DNA of 64,000 bases from Bacillota bacterium (GCA_030525285.1 JAUNFA010000003.1:1-64000), one strand, 5' to 3'; shown: positions 36,973 through 45,325, counted from the first letter of the stretch. Notes: generated from the letters alone by a model not told the origin. Made by a program: numbers and translations.

Positions 36973-38043
36973 ATGGAAAATACAGTACAGGAAAGTTTTT
37001 TCAAGCGAAAAGACATAGAAATATCAGCCAAAAGATATTTGCAGGATGCATTGTCCGCCATGGCCATGGGACTCTTCGGGTCACTTCTTATAGGCGTAAT
37101 ACTGGATACATTGGGAAATCAGTCGGCTAATCTGTTCGGGACTAACATGTTTTCGGATTTCCTCATAGAAATCGGTGATTATGCAAAGAAGTTTATGGGA
37201 GCAGCAATAGGAGTTGCAGTGGCTCATGCTCTTAAATCGCCTAATCTGGTTTTGTTCACAAGTGTCATTACAGGTCTGATGGGAGCATCAATGACCGGGT
37301 TCGGCATAGCCGCCAGCGGAGGACCTGCGGGAGCATTTGCTGCAGTTGCCATAGGTGCGGAGTTCGGTAAGATGGTATCCAGAGAAACCAAGGTGGATAT
37401 TATCGTAACACCTGCAGTTACCCTTATTATGGGTGGTTTGGCAGCGAAGTTTATCGGGCCCGTCTTCGGATGGTGTCTTGTCAAAATCGGAGCGCTGATT
37501 ATGACGGCTACGGTGTGGCAGCCTTTCGTGTTCGGAATTGTAATATCCGTTGTTGTAGGGCTTGCTCTTACAGCACCGATTTCAAGTGCAGCTCTGTGCA
37601 TTATGCTTGAACTTTCGGGACTTGCAGCGGGTGCAGCTACTGTAGGGTGCTGTGCTCAGATGGTAGGTTTTGCGGCAGCAAGCTACAGAGATAATGGCAT
37701 TGGGGGTCTTGTAGCACAGGGAATAGGAACGTCCATGCTTCAGATTTCAAACATTGTCAAGAATCCGTGGATTCTGTTGCCACCGACCTTGGCAGGGGCT
37801 ATTATAGGTCCGATAAGTACATGTGTTTTCAAGATGACAAACATTGCTGTAGGTGCAGGAATGGGTACTTCAGGACTTGTAGGTCAGATTGGTACATTCA
37901 CAGATATGGGATTTTCACTTAATGTCATGTGGAAAGTGTGTCTGCTACAGATTGTGTTGCCGGCTGTATTGGCTATTGCAATTGACAAATTGCTCCGAAG
38001 AGCTGGAAAGATAAAAGATGGAGACTACAAATTAGAATTATAG
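36973..38043 (+). CDS. PTS_EIIC_2-family integral membrane protein
   Basis: 356 residues with eight or more hydrophobic segments rich in Gly and Ala, matching the PF13303 (PTS EIIC-like) family. There are no EIIA or EIIB genes beside it, and family members are often found without them, so phosphotransfer transport should not be assumed. It begins 13 bases after the homoserine dehydrogenase stop and is probably co-transcribed with it. The substrate is unknown. Confidence 0.75.
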   Translation: MENTVQESFFKRKDIEISAKRYLQDALSAMAMGLFGSLLIGVILDTLGNQSANLFGTNMFSDFLIEIGDYAKKFMGAAIGVAVAHALKSPNLVLFTSVITGLMGASMTGFGIAASGGPAGAFAAVAIGAEFGKMVSRETKVDIIVTPAVTLIMGGLAAKFIGPVFGWCLVKIGALIMTATVWQPFVFGIVISVVVGLALTAPISSAALCIMLELSGLAAGAATVGCCAQMVGFAAASYRDNGIGGLVAQGIGTSMLQISNIVKNPWILLPPTLAGAIIGPISTCVFKMTNIAVGAGMGTSGLVGQIGTFTDMGFSLNVMWKVCLLQIVLPAVLAIAIDKLLRRAGKIKDGDYKLEL

Positions 38044-38098
38044 TCCGAGTTAAAGAATGAATTAAATAAGAGAATAGATCTATATCTCAAGGAATAAT

Positions 38099-38146
38099 AA
38101 AACTGTTGCATGAATCTTAGAATGAATCGTGCAACAGTTTTTTATT
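38099..38146. terminator. Bidirectional terminator between the PTS-like gene and proA
   Basis: A 12-bp stem (38099-38110 with 38130-38141) followed by a T-rich tract on the plus strand. On the minus strand the A-rich flank gives a U-rich tail for the convergent proA transcript. Confidence 0.85.
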
Positions 38147-38206
38147 TAGTAGGGTGTCAATAACTTCTTTTGTTCTATAACTCTATAACCCTAATCTTAG
38201 TCAGCT

Positions 38207-39481
38207 TTAAAGATCTTCAAAGTTAAAGGACTTTCTGCCGGAGGCATAGTCGTCAACTATTTGCCCATCACCGCGAAGAGTGTACTTGTATGTTACGAGT
38301 CCGTCGAGACCTACAGGACCGCGAGCGTGAAGTTTGCTTGTACTTATTCCAACCTCAGCACCAAAGCCATATCTGAACCCATCGGCAAATCTTGTGGAGC
38401 AGTTAACATATACTCCTGCAGAGTCAACTAGAGCAGTGAACTTATCTGCAGAGTCCACGTCTTCGGTAATTATACAGTCGGTATGATGAGAACCGTATCT
38501 GTTAATGTGATCGATGGCTTCATCGATTGAGTCAACAACTTTGATGGTGAGAATATAGTCCAGGTATTCAGTTGAATAATCTTCGTCTGTTGAGTTCTGG
38601 CAGGATATGAGCTCTACGGTCTCATCATCTCCTCTGTAAGTTATTTTGCTACCCGATGCCTCGGCTAGAGCAGGTATGAGAATGTGGGCAATATCCTTGT
38701 GAACCAGTAATGTTTCAACAGTGTTGCAGGCGGCAACGTACTGGGTTTTGGAATCAATTATAATTGGTATAGCTTTTTTGATCTTGGCTGCGCCGTCAAC
38801 GTATATGTGACATATACCGTCAGCATGGCCCATAACGGGAATTTTTGAATTATTCATGATATGCTGCACGAAGGCATTTGACCCGCGAGGTATGAGAAGA
38901 TCAACGTAATTGTCAAGCTTGATAAGCTGGTCAATTCCAGCTCTGTCTTCAATCAGCACTGAAAATCCGTCAGGAATTCCCACCTGCAGGGCAGCGTTAT
39001 AGATTGTGTCAAAAAGTATGCGGTTGGTGTTTTTCGCTTCGCTGCCTCCTTTGAGGATTGAGCAGTTGCCGCTTTTGAGACAAAGGGATGCAATCTGCAC
39101 GAGTGCATCGGGACGGGATTCAAAAATAACTCCGATGACACCAATCGGACAGGTGCTTTTGGTAAGCACAAGACCTTCATCAAGCTGACGCTTAAGAAGA
39201 ACATTGGATAGAGGATCCGGAAGCTCGATCAGATTGTGTATGCCGTTTACCACATCTGACAGCTTGTGCTCATCAAATTTAAGTCTGCTGACAATGGGAG
39301 ATGCCAGAGAACTTTCGACGGCATTATTCATATCAATTCTGTTAGCTTCAAAAATTTCCTGCTTGTTAGCTTCAAGTGCATTGGCTGCTGCCAGAAGTGC
39401 TTCGTTTCTTTTTTCTGATGACAGAGATGCCATTATGAAACTGTCTTTTTTTGTTTTTTTAATGTTATCTATGAAATCCAT
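38207..39481 (-). CDS. proA: Glutamate-5-semialdehyde dehydrogenase (gamma-glutamyl phosphate reductase)
   Basis: Second step of proline synthesis. The 424-residue protein has GVIGVIFESRPDA near residue 116, LKGGSEA near 141, the active-site Cys in YVAACNTVETLLVH near 249, and RGPVGLDGLVTYKY near the C-terminus. It is encoded on the minus strand just after an exonuclease gene (two bases between them). proB is on the opposite strand 1.3 kb away, so the usual proBA operon is split. Confidence 0.95.
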   Translation of the reverse strand: MDFIDNIKKTKKDSFIMASLSSEKRNEALLAAANALEANKQEIFEANRIDMNNAVESSLASPIVSRLKFDEHKLSDVVNGIHNLIELPDPLSNVLLKRQLDEGLVLTKSTCPIGVIGVIFESRPDALVQIASLCLKSGNCSILKGGSEAKNTNRILFDTIYNAALQVGIPDGFSVLIEDRAGIDQLIKLDNYVDLLIPRGSNAFVQHIMNNSKIPVMGHADGICHIYVDGAAKIKKAIPIIIDSKTQYVAACNTVETLLVHKDIAHILIPALAEASGSKITYRGDDETVELISCQNSTDEDYSTEYLDYILTIKVVDSIDEAIDHINRYGSHHTDCIITEDVDSADKFTALVDSAGVYVNCSTRFADGFRYGFGAEVGISTSKLHARGPVGLDGLVTYKYTLRGDGQIVDDYASGRKSFNFEDL

Positions 39482-39483
39482 TG

Positions 39484-40482
39484 CTAATCCCTTTCTATAA
39501 GCCTAATGAGACGGCTTATGAATGCTTTGATGAAATGGTTTGTTTCCATGTGATTCTGCACTGAATTGGCCTCTATTGCCAGAAATCCGCTGCTGTATGT
39601 AGGGTAATTGATAAAAGGTTCATCACTTATGCCTGCAGTAGTAAGGTCTATTACAGCAATGCCCTGATGACGAATAATGGGAATCTGCACGTTAAATGAT
39701 TTTGAAATGCTTTCAAAGTTAACGTATGCAGGATATCCGTCAATATCATAACAGCAATAATCTATGGGATTGCCCCGTTGTTCTCCGGCAAATTCAAGCC
39801 TGTCGCGAGTAATGCGAATTTTGGAAACCGTGAGATTTCCCACGGGGAAGCCGCATTTGAACATACCTTTATGCAGGTCACATTTTGATATTATTTTGAG
39901 CAACCTGGCCAGCTGTATCACATCATCACTGTTGTGAAGAAGTATGCGTTCCGCAAGCAGGGGACTTCCGGTTCGCTCATATTCCTTATATAATTCTATG
40001 CTCTGTCCTCCATCAATTTCGTCAGTTCTGTCCGCCCACAGTCCCATATAGTTCTCGACAGTTTTCTGCTTGAGATTAGGAACGAAATGCTTTACAGGCG
40101 AATGTCCGTTAAGAAGCAGATAAAGGTCTAGATTGTAAGGCAGACGACCGGAATAATCTTCACCGGTAATCTGTCTGTACCGTGAAAGGATGAAAGGTAG
40201 ATCAAAGTGCCGGCCATTATAGGTCACGACTGCATCCAGCTTGGAGATTTCACGGAAATATTCAAACAGTGCATCAGCTTCCTCAGCCTCTGATTCTGCG
40301 AAAAACTGACAGAATTCCCGGTTATCGAAGCTGTAAAGGCCACCGAGAATGAATTTGTTTCTTGTTGCACTGAGACCTGTGGTTTCAATATCCAGAGTAC
40401 CTATCCGCAGGTCTTTGAAATAGAAGTCCATAAGGCGGCTTGAATATATGTCTGTGTCTACTGTTCGTGTTATGTGTTTCAT
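39484..40482 (-). CDS. RNase H-like DEDD exonuclease domain protein (YprB-type)
   Basis: 332 residues. The exonuclease core is near the N-terminus: LDIETTGL near residue 33 (Asp, Glu), VVTYNGRHFDLPF near 85 (Asp), and HNSDDVIQLARLL near 185 (Asp), consistent with a DEDD 3'-5' exonuclease of the RNase_H_2 family. The remaining 120 residues match no domain I recognise. The start has no ribosome-binding site; instead a -10 lies so close that the mRNA should begin at the ATG. It precedes proA in one operon. Confidence 0.82.
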   Translation of the reverse strand: MKHITRTVDTDIYSSRLMDFYFKDLRIGTLDIETTGLSATRNKFILGGLYSFDNREFCQFFAESEAEEADALFEYFREISKLDAVVTYNGRHFDLPFILSRYRQITGEDYSGRLPYNLDLYLLLNGHSPVKHFVPNLKQKTVENYMGLWADRTDEIDGGQSIELYKEYERTGSPLLAERILLHNSDDVIQLARLLKIISKCDLHKGMFKCGFPVGNLTVSKIRITRDRLEFAGEQRGNPIDYCCYDIDGYPAYVNFESISKSFNVQIPIIRHQGIAVIDLTTAGISDEPFINYPTYSSGFLAIEANSVQNHMETNHFIKAFISRLIRLIERD

Positions 40483-40488
40483 GGGATT

Positions 40489-40517
40489 ATTATATCAATA
40501 TGAGCAGAGGCATGCAA
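40489..40517 (-). promoter_or_regulatory. Promoter predicting a leaderless mRNA for the exonuclease gene
   Basis: On the minus strand TTGCAT (40517-40512), a 17-base spacer and TATAAT (40494-40489) place the A of the start codon (40482) seven bases after the -10, the normal transcription start distance. No Shine-Dalgarno sequence lies between. Confidence 0.7.
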
Positions 40518-40542
40518 ACATGTGGAGATATTTGACTATATC

Positions 40543-40633
40543 AAAAAAAAACAATAGAGCCCTCGGGGGCTCTATTGTCAAAAGGGGTATTGGGATTAGA
40601 GATTAATGAGGTTATTAGGGGAATAACCTCATT
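40543..40633 (-). ncRNA. Candidate small RNA of about 90 bases, own promoter and terminator
   Basis: On the minus strand TTGTAA (40665-40660), a 16-base spacer and TATAAT (40643-40638) predict a start near 40633-40630. The transcript would form a 5' hairpin (arms about 40635-40622 and 40616-40603, loop CCCCT), a C-rich unpaired linker with UCCC and ACCCCUUUU, and a 12-bp terminator hairpin (40578-40567 with 40562-40551) followed by eight or nine U. No gene on that strand reads into it. The C-rich patches could pair with Shine-Dalgarno sequences, as in the Firmicutes sRNAs RoxS/RsaE. Confidence 0.65.
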
Positions 40634-40703
40634 AAGTATTATACTAAAAATACATAAATTTACAAGAAGATTTGATAATTATTATTACAAAAGTACTACA
40701 TAC

Positions 40704-40732
40704 TTTACGATTTTTTGCAGTCGTTATATAAT
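40704..40732 (+). promoter_or_regulatory. Sigma-A type promoter for proB
   Basis: TTTACG (40704-40709), a 17-base spacer, TATAAT (40727-40732). The leader to the proB ATG is only about 17 bases and carries AGAAGGAG. Confidence 0.8.
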
Positions 40733-40755
40733 GAGTATGTTTAGAAGGAGAATAT

Positions 40756-41556
40756 ATGAAACACATTGAAGATATAATACGAAGCAGCAGGAAAATAGTA
40801 ATAAAAATCGGAAGTAATGTACTCAGCACAGCAGAGGGTACGGTAGACCGGGAAGTAATAAGAGATATAGCAGCTCAGATCAATACCCTTATAGATAGGG
40901 ATAAGCAGGTTATAATAGTATCATCAGGTGCGGGAATATACGGCGTAGGTGCCATTAACAGATGGAGCAGAAGAAATGACATGAACTACAAACAGGCTCT
41001 CTGTGCCATCGGACAGGTGGAACTTATGATGGCATGGAAGGAATGCTTCACTCAGTATGACAGACATGTGGCCCAGATGCTTCTTACGGGGGAGGATTTC
41101 GAAGAGCCACACAGAACATTGAATATAAGAAACGCTATGTTTACGCTCATAGATGAGGGAGTAATTCCTGTAATCAACGAGAACGACAGTGTTAGTGTTG
41201 ACGAGATCAAGATTGGAGACAATGATACTCTCGGAGCACTGACGGCATCCCTTTGGAATGCGGATCTCATGATTATTCTAAGTGATATTGACGGCGTTTA
41301 TGATAAGGACCCTAAGACAAATGAGGACGCCAGACTTATCGGTGCTGTAGATGATGTGGACGAACTTCTGACATCAATAGATACGAGAGGCATGAGCACC
41401 TTCGGTACTGGTGGCATCAGAACAAAGATAGAGGCGGCTCACAAGCTTTCCGGATTCGGCATTCCCATGCTGCTGCTTAATGGAACGAGGGAGAACATCA
41501 TAGTGGACAGTTGTGAAGGCAGAGGTGTAGGAACCCTATTCATGGAATCTGAATAA
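40756..41556 (+). CDS. proB: Glutamate 5-kinase, without PUA domain
   Basis: First step of proline synthesis. The 266-residue amino-acid kinase domain has KIGSNVLS near 17, SSGAGIYGVG near 55, NENDSVSVDEI near 142, and DNDTLGALTASLWNADLMIILSD-type core near 155 (metal and ATP binding). E. coli ProB has about 100 more residues forming a PUA domain; that part is absent here, as in other short ProB proteins. Own promoter, divergent from proA. Confidence 0.93.
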   Translation: MKHIEDIIRSSRKIVIKIGSNVLSTAEGTVDREVIRDIAAQINTLIDRDKQVIIVSSGAGIYGVGAINRWSRRNDMNYKQALCAIGQVELMMAWKECFTQYDRHVAQMLLTGEDFEEPHRTLNIRNAMFTLIDEGVIPVINENDSVSVDEIKIGDNDTLGALTASLWNADLMIILSDIDGVYDKDPKTNEDARLIGAVDDVDELLTSIDTRGMSTFGTGGIRTKIEAAHKLSGFGIPMLLLNGTRENIIVDSCEGRGVGTLFMESE

Positions 41557-41613
41557 AATTGAAATTCATAATAACCGGAAATATCCGGCAATAAAAGAGG
41601 TGACATACATTTA

Positions 41614-42159
41614 ATGACTTTTGAAGAGAAACTCATAAGCAGTGAGAAAATTTATGACGGTGCAATTCTCAATTTGAGACGTGATAGGGTCACTGCTGTT
41701 CAAGGCGAAGCATATAGAGAGATTATTGAGCACAACGGTGCCGTATGCATGGTGCCCATAACAGATGACGGCAAGGTGATACTTGTTGAGCAATTCAGAT
41801 ATGCTATGGGAGAAGTAGTTCTTGAGGTACCGGCAGGAAAGATTGACAAAGGTGAGACGGATCCTGTCAAGGCAGCGGCGAGAGAACTGCAGGAGGAGAC
41901 AGGTTACACAGCGGGAGATGTCAGATTCCTTGGTGTTGTGAACACGAGTGTTGCATATTCCAAGGAAAAGATATACGTTTACGGTATGGCAGATCTTGTC
42001 AGAGGCGAGGCAGATCCTGATGAAGATGAGGCAATCGACATTAGAGTCATGGATTTTGACGAGGCATATAGGATGGCGGTAAGCGGCAAGCTGATAGATG
42101 TTAAGACTATTGCAGCCCTTGCAATGGCCAAAGAACAGATGAAAGATATTTTAACTTAA
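41614..42159 (+). CDS. nudF: NUDIX hydrolase, probable ADP-ribose pyrophosphatase
   Basis: 181 residues with the Nudix box from about residue 77: G-x5-E-x7-RE-x2-EE-x-G, read as [20 protein letters not shown] followed by [12 protein letters not shown] near 51 upstream of the box and the overall length fit the ADP-ribose pyrophosphatase group. It is followed after 11 bases by the xerD-like gene; nudF near xerD also occurs in Bacillus, which supports both names. Confidence 0.88.
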   Translation: MTFEEKLISSEKIYDGAILNLRRDRVTAVQGEAYREIIEHNGAVCMVPITDDGKVILVEQFRYAMGEVVLEVPAGKIDKGETDPVKAAARELQEETGYTAGDVRFLGVVNTSVAYSKEKIYVYGMADLVRGEADPDEDEAIDIRVMDFDEAYRMAVSGKLIDVKTIAALAMAKEQMKDILT

Positions 42160-42170
42160 GAGGAGAAGTT

Positions 42171-43070
42171 ATGGATAATGCCGGCTACAGACAAAAGTTC
42201 ATAGATTATCTCAGGGATGAGAAAAAAATGGCAAAGAATTCTCTTGAGGCTTATGGAAGAGACGTGGGAGAGTTCATGACCTTTGCTGAGGGAAGAGGCA
42301 ATGACAATGTAGACAGGCTGACGGGTACGGAAGTGGTAGCGTATCTGCACAGCCTTAAGAGCATGGGAAGGTCATCATCCACAGTAAACAGGAAGCTGGC
42401 ATCGGTGAGAGCATTTTATAATTATCTCATGAGAGAAGGTGTGGTGGGGTCAAATCCTGCCACGAACATTAAGAGTCCTAAAATTGAAAAAAAGACGGTA
42501 GATTATCTTGAGGTTGCAGACATGGAAAAGCTGCTGGCAACACCGGACGACAGCTTCAAGGGCAAGAGAGACAGGGCTATTCTTGAAGTTATGTATGCTA
42601 CGGGAATGAGAGTGTCCGAGATTATCGAAACCGATGTAATAGATGTTAATTTGCGAATGGGATTCATAACATGCGGTATAAGCAATATGGCAAAGGCGAG
42701 GATTGTACCACTGGGAAGGCCGGCAAGGAAGGCTCTGGTGGATTATATTGATAATGGAAGAGACGCTCTTATCAAAGGAAATTCAGAAATGGAAGCCCTC
42801 TTCGTCAATGTTAATGGTGAGAGGATAACAAGGCAGGGTATATGGAAAATGCTCAGGGAATACGGCACGAAGGTGGGACTGGACAGGAAGCTGACGCCGA
42901 ACATAATTCGAAATTCCTTTGCTGTTCACATGTTGCAAAATGGTGCAGACCTTAAGTCACTGCAGGAAATGATGGGACATGAGGACATATCCGCTACACA
43001 GGTTTATCTGAGTGCCACCAAAAACAGAATCAAGGACGTTTATGACAAATCTCATCCAAGGGCTAAGTAA
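42171..43070 (+). CDS. XerD-like tyrosine recombinase with altered catalytic residues
   Basis: 299 residues: an N-terminal SAM-like DNA-binding domain (about 1-95) and a catalytic domain. Compared with E. coli XerD, ArgI (TGMRVSE near 144), ArgII (the Arg of TPNIIRNSF near 248), the MGH His near 270 and the Tyr of TQVYL near 279 are kept. The catalytic Lys position in the beta-hairpin reads Asn (ISNMAKAR), and the His of HxxR is Asn. The C-terminus SHPRAK resembles XerD. By position it is the chromosome dimer-resolution enzyme, but activity is questionable. Confidence 0.8.
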   Translation: MDNAGYRQKFIDYLRDEKKMAKNSLEAYGRDVGEFMTFAEGRGNDNVDRLTGTEVVAYLHSLKSMGRSSSTVNRKLASVRAFYNYLMREGVVGSNPATNIKSPKIEKKTVDYLEVADMEKLLATPDDSFKGKRDRAILEVMYATGMRVSEIIETDVIDVNLRMGFITCGISNMAKARIVPLGRPARKALVDYIDNGRDALIKGNSEMEALFVNVNGERITRQGIWKMLREYGTKVGLDRKLTPNIIRNSFAVHMLQNGADLKSLQEMMGHEDISATQVYLSATKNRIKDVYDKSHPRAK

Positions 43071-43103
43071 GGTAAATATTTGTTGCACAGATTCAGATTT
43101 TGC

Positions 43104-43132
43104 TTGCATTGAGAATGGGAAGATTATATAAT
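43104..43132 (+). promoter_or_regulatory. Sigma-A type promoter for rplS
   Basis: TTGCAT (43104-43109), a 17-base spacer, TATAAT (43127-43132), predicting a start near 43139. Confidence 0.8.
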
Positions 43133-43138
43133 AATAAC

Positions 43139-43205
43139 GCTTGTGATTACGGACGGTCCTCTGGCGGAGTCAATTCGGACCTGTTAAGAACGTTGCGAAG
43201 GGTAA
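43139..43205 (+). promoter_or_regulatory. Candidate L19 leader (ribosomal protein autoregulatory RNA)
   Basis: An 80-base untranslated leader precedes rplS and contains a GGTCC/GGACC stem (near 43155-43182). L19 leaders are known in Firmicutes, but I judge this by position and a short stem only. Confidence 0.35.
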
Positions 43206-43218
43206 GGAGGAAATAATC

Positions 43219-43566
43219 ATGAATGTTTTAGACTCAATTACAAAAGAGTATCTCAAAACTGACATCCCTGCATTTAACGTTGGTGATACTGTTAAGGTAC
43301 ACGTTAAAATCAAAGAAGGTAACAGAGAGAGAATCCAGATTTTCGAAGGATTTGTTCTGAAGAAGCAGAACGGCGGAGTAGCAGAAACATTTACAGTAAG
43401 AAGAATTGCTTCAGGCGTAGGTGTTGAAAAGACTTTCCCGGTTCATTCACCTTTAGTTGAGAAGATCGAAGTTGTTAGACACGGTAGAGTTAGAAGAGCT
43501 AAGCTCAACTACATGCGTCAGAGAACTGGTAAGTCAGCTAAGATCAAGTCAAGAGACGTTAGATAA
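43219..43566 (+). CDS. rplS: 50S ribosomal protein L19
   Basis: 115-residue ribosomal protein at the 30S-50S interface. The segments [32 protein letters not shown] and the C-terminal [16 protein letters not shown] are characteristic. AAGGAGG precedes the ATG. trmD and rpsP, common partners, are not upstream; a recombinase gene is. Confidence 0.97.
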   Translation: MNVLDSITKEYLKTDIPAFNVGDTVKVHVKIKEGNRERIQIFEGFVLKKQNGGVAETFTVRRIASGVGVEKTFPVHSPLVEKIEVVRHGRVRRAKLNYMRQRTGKSAKIKSRDVR

Positions 43567-43578
43567 GAAATTTCCTTT

Positions 43579-43612
43579 AAGGGGACCGGATTCCGGTCCC
43601 CTTAATTATTAA
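43579..43612 (+). terminator. Terminator after rplS
   Basis: An 11-bp GC-rich stem (43579-43589 with 43593-43603) around ATT, followed by AATTATT. The tail is weak, and the rbgA start is only 13 bases downstream, so read-through is likely. Confidence 0.6.
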
Positions 43613-43624
43613 AAAGGTGAAATT

Positions 43625-44473
43625 ATGGAGAATATTAACTGGTATCCGGGTCACATGAAAAAAACCCGTGAGCTTATAAAAGAAAATCTAAAAATGGTAG
43701 ATGCTGTAATAGAGGTTACAGATGCAAGAATACCCATGAGCAGCAGAAATCCCATAATTGACGAACTTGTAAGCGGCAAGCCGAGAATCGTAGTTCTCAA
43801 CAAGAGTGATCTTGCCGATGGAGATGCCTGCCATATCTGGAAATCGCATCTGGAGAAAGAGGGCAACCGTGCACTCATAATGAACTGTATGAGCGGTAAG
43901 GGTGTCAAGGAACTCTTTGGACTTCTGGAGAAAATGGAAAAAGAAAAGTATGCCGAGAGGGTGCAGGTGAAACCATACAGATTGATGATAGTCGGAGTTC
44001 CCAATGTGGGCAAATCATCTCTCATTAACAGAATGACAGGCAAGAAGAGCGCACAGACCGGAGACAGACCTGGAGTGACAAGAGGAAAGCAGTGGCTGAA
44101 GCTGAAGAACAATATGCAGCTGTTGGATACACCGGGAATCCTGTGGCCTAAGTTTGAAGACCCTAAGACGGGAATGAATCTGGCTTTTTGCGGTTCAATC
44201 AAAGATGAAATAATGGACGTTCCCACACTGGGGATGGAACTCATAGGAGTGATTGCGGAGAAGTATCCAGCTCTGCTTATGGAACGTTATAAGCTGGAAG
44301 AAATAGCGGAAACCCCCTTGGAGAACATGGAGAACATGGCAATCAAAAGGGGCTGCATTCTTCCGGGCAAGCGAATTGATTATGAGAGAATAGGAAGACT
44401 TGTTCTCGATGAGTTCAGAAGCAGCAAAATAGGTAGAATAACACTGGAACTTCCGGAGAAAATCAATGACTAA
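43625..44473 (+). CDS. rbgA: Ribosome biogenesis GTPase RbgA (YlqF)
   Basis: Circularly permuted GTPase for late 50S assembly. The 282 residues have NWYPGHMKKT near the start, G4 NKSDLAD near 59, G1 [10 protein letters not shown] near 122, G3 DTPGILWPKF near 165 and a C-terminal helical domain. The gene order rplS-rbgA-rnhB is standard in Firmicutes. It overlaps rnhB by eight bases. Confidence 0.96.
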   Translation: MENINWYPGHMKKTRELIKENLKMVDAVIEVTDARIPMSSRNPIIDELVSGKPRIVVLNKSDLADGDACHIWKSHLEKEGNRALIMNCMSGKGVKELFGLLEKMEKEKYAERVQVKPYRLMIVGVPNVGKSSLINRMTGKKSAQTGDRPGVTRGKQWLKLKNNMQLLDTPGILWPKFEDPKTGMNLAFCGSIKDEIMDVPTLGMELIGVIAEKYPALLMERYKLEEIAETPLENMENMAIKRGCILPGKRIDYERIGRLVLDEFRSSKIGRITLELPEKIND

Positions 44474-45116
44474 AGAGGAAAGAATACAGAAGCAGAAAGA
44501 ACGACTGGCGGAGATGAAAATCCGGGAAGAAGAACTTCACAGGGAAGGATATAAACATATCGCAGGTGTTGACGAGGTAGGAAGAGGTCCCCTGGCAGGA
44601 CCGGTTGTGGCAGCTGCGGTAGTCCTTCCGGAGGATTTTGACGTTCTAGGTGTAGACGACTCCAAGAAGTTATCGGAAAAAAGAAGAGAAGCTCTCTACG
44701 GAGAGATTATGGAAAAGTCTGTGGGCTGTGGGATAGGTATGGTAGACGAATCGGTAATTGACGATATAAACATTCTTCAGGCAACAAAGGTTGCCATGAG
44801 AGAAGCTATCGCAGACCTTGAGAAAAATCTGGGGTACGAAGTTGATTACATACTTTTTGATGCAATGTCAATAGACGATATAAAAACCGGACAGGAATCC
44901 ATCATCAAGGGAGACGCCAAATGCCTTGCCATTGCTGCAGCATCAATCATTGCCAAGGTGACAAGAGACCGGATGATGGTAAAGTATGCAGAGAAATATC
45001 CCGGATACGCCTTCGAAAAAAACAAGGGGTACGGTACCAAGGCTCACTACGAGGGTATAAGAATTAACGGGACATGTCCAATCCACAGGAAAACTTTCCT
45101 CAAACGTTTGCCATGA
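44466..45116 (+). CDS. rnhB: Ribonuclease HII
   Basis: Removes RNA from RNA-DNA hybrids. The 216 residues have a helical N-terminal extension of about 30 residues, then GVDEVGRGPLAGPV near 34 (Asp, Glu), FDAMSID near 137 (Asp), and GDAKCLAIAAASIIAKVTRD near 153 (final Asp). The -35 box of the downstream fhs promoter lies in its last codons. Confidence 0.95.
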   Translation: MTKEERIQKQKERLAEMKIREEELHREGYKHIAGVDEVGRGPLAGPVVAAAVVLPEDFDVLGVDDSKKLSEKRREALYGEIMEKSVGCGIGMVDESVIDDINILQATKVAMREAIADLEKNLGYEVDYILFDAMSIDDIKTGQESIIKGDAKCLAIAAASIIAKVTRDRMMVKYAEKYPGYAFEKNKGYGTKAHYEGIRINGTCPIHRKTFLKRLP

Positions 45117-45136
45117 CCAGTTATGTTTGGTATAAT
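45108..45136 (+). promoter_or_regulatory. Promoter for the fhs-fchA-folD operon
   Basis: TTGCCA (45108-45113, inside the end of rnhB), a 17-base spacer, TATAAT (45131-45136). The predicted start near 45143 is the first base of the riboswitch. Confidence 0.8.
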
Positions 45137-45140
45137 GCAA

Positions 45141-45241
45141 CGTGAATACGACTGACGGATAAGTGGAATCAACCACGTGAAGTATTCCTTAGTTTGAGCC
45201 GACCGTCTGGGCCATTAGTCCGGATAATCAGGCTCATTTTT
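45141..45241 (+). promoter_or_regulatory. ZTP (pfl) riboswitch with terminator platform
   Basis: The RNA senses ZTP/ZMP, signals of 10-formyl-THF shortage. P1 is GAATAC (45144-45149) with GTATTC (45182-45187). P2 is GTGG (45163-45166) with CCAC (45173-45176). The pseudoknot is GACGG (45154-45158) with CCGTC (45203-45207), inside the conserved CCGTCTGGGC element. That element also belongs to a terminator: TGAGCC...TCTGG (about 45195-45210) pairs with CCGGA...GGCTCA, followed by TTTTT. Ligand binding should prevent the terminator and turn on fhs. Confidence 0.9.
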
Positions 45242-45325
45242 CATTTATGGAAGAATATTGAGGGAAATGTAGCCTTAAGAATAGGATAGGATAGTGCGTT
45301 TGCAGTAATCAGAAGGAGAAGAGAA

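Noticed and set aside
40551..40635. T-box or other proline-responsive leader for proB
   Set aside because: No T-box sequence is seen, and the clear proB promoter at 40704-40732 lies downstream of both hairpins, so they are not in the proB leader.
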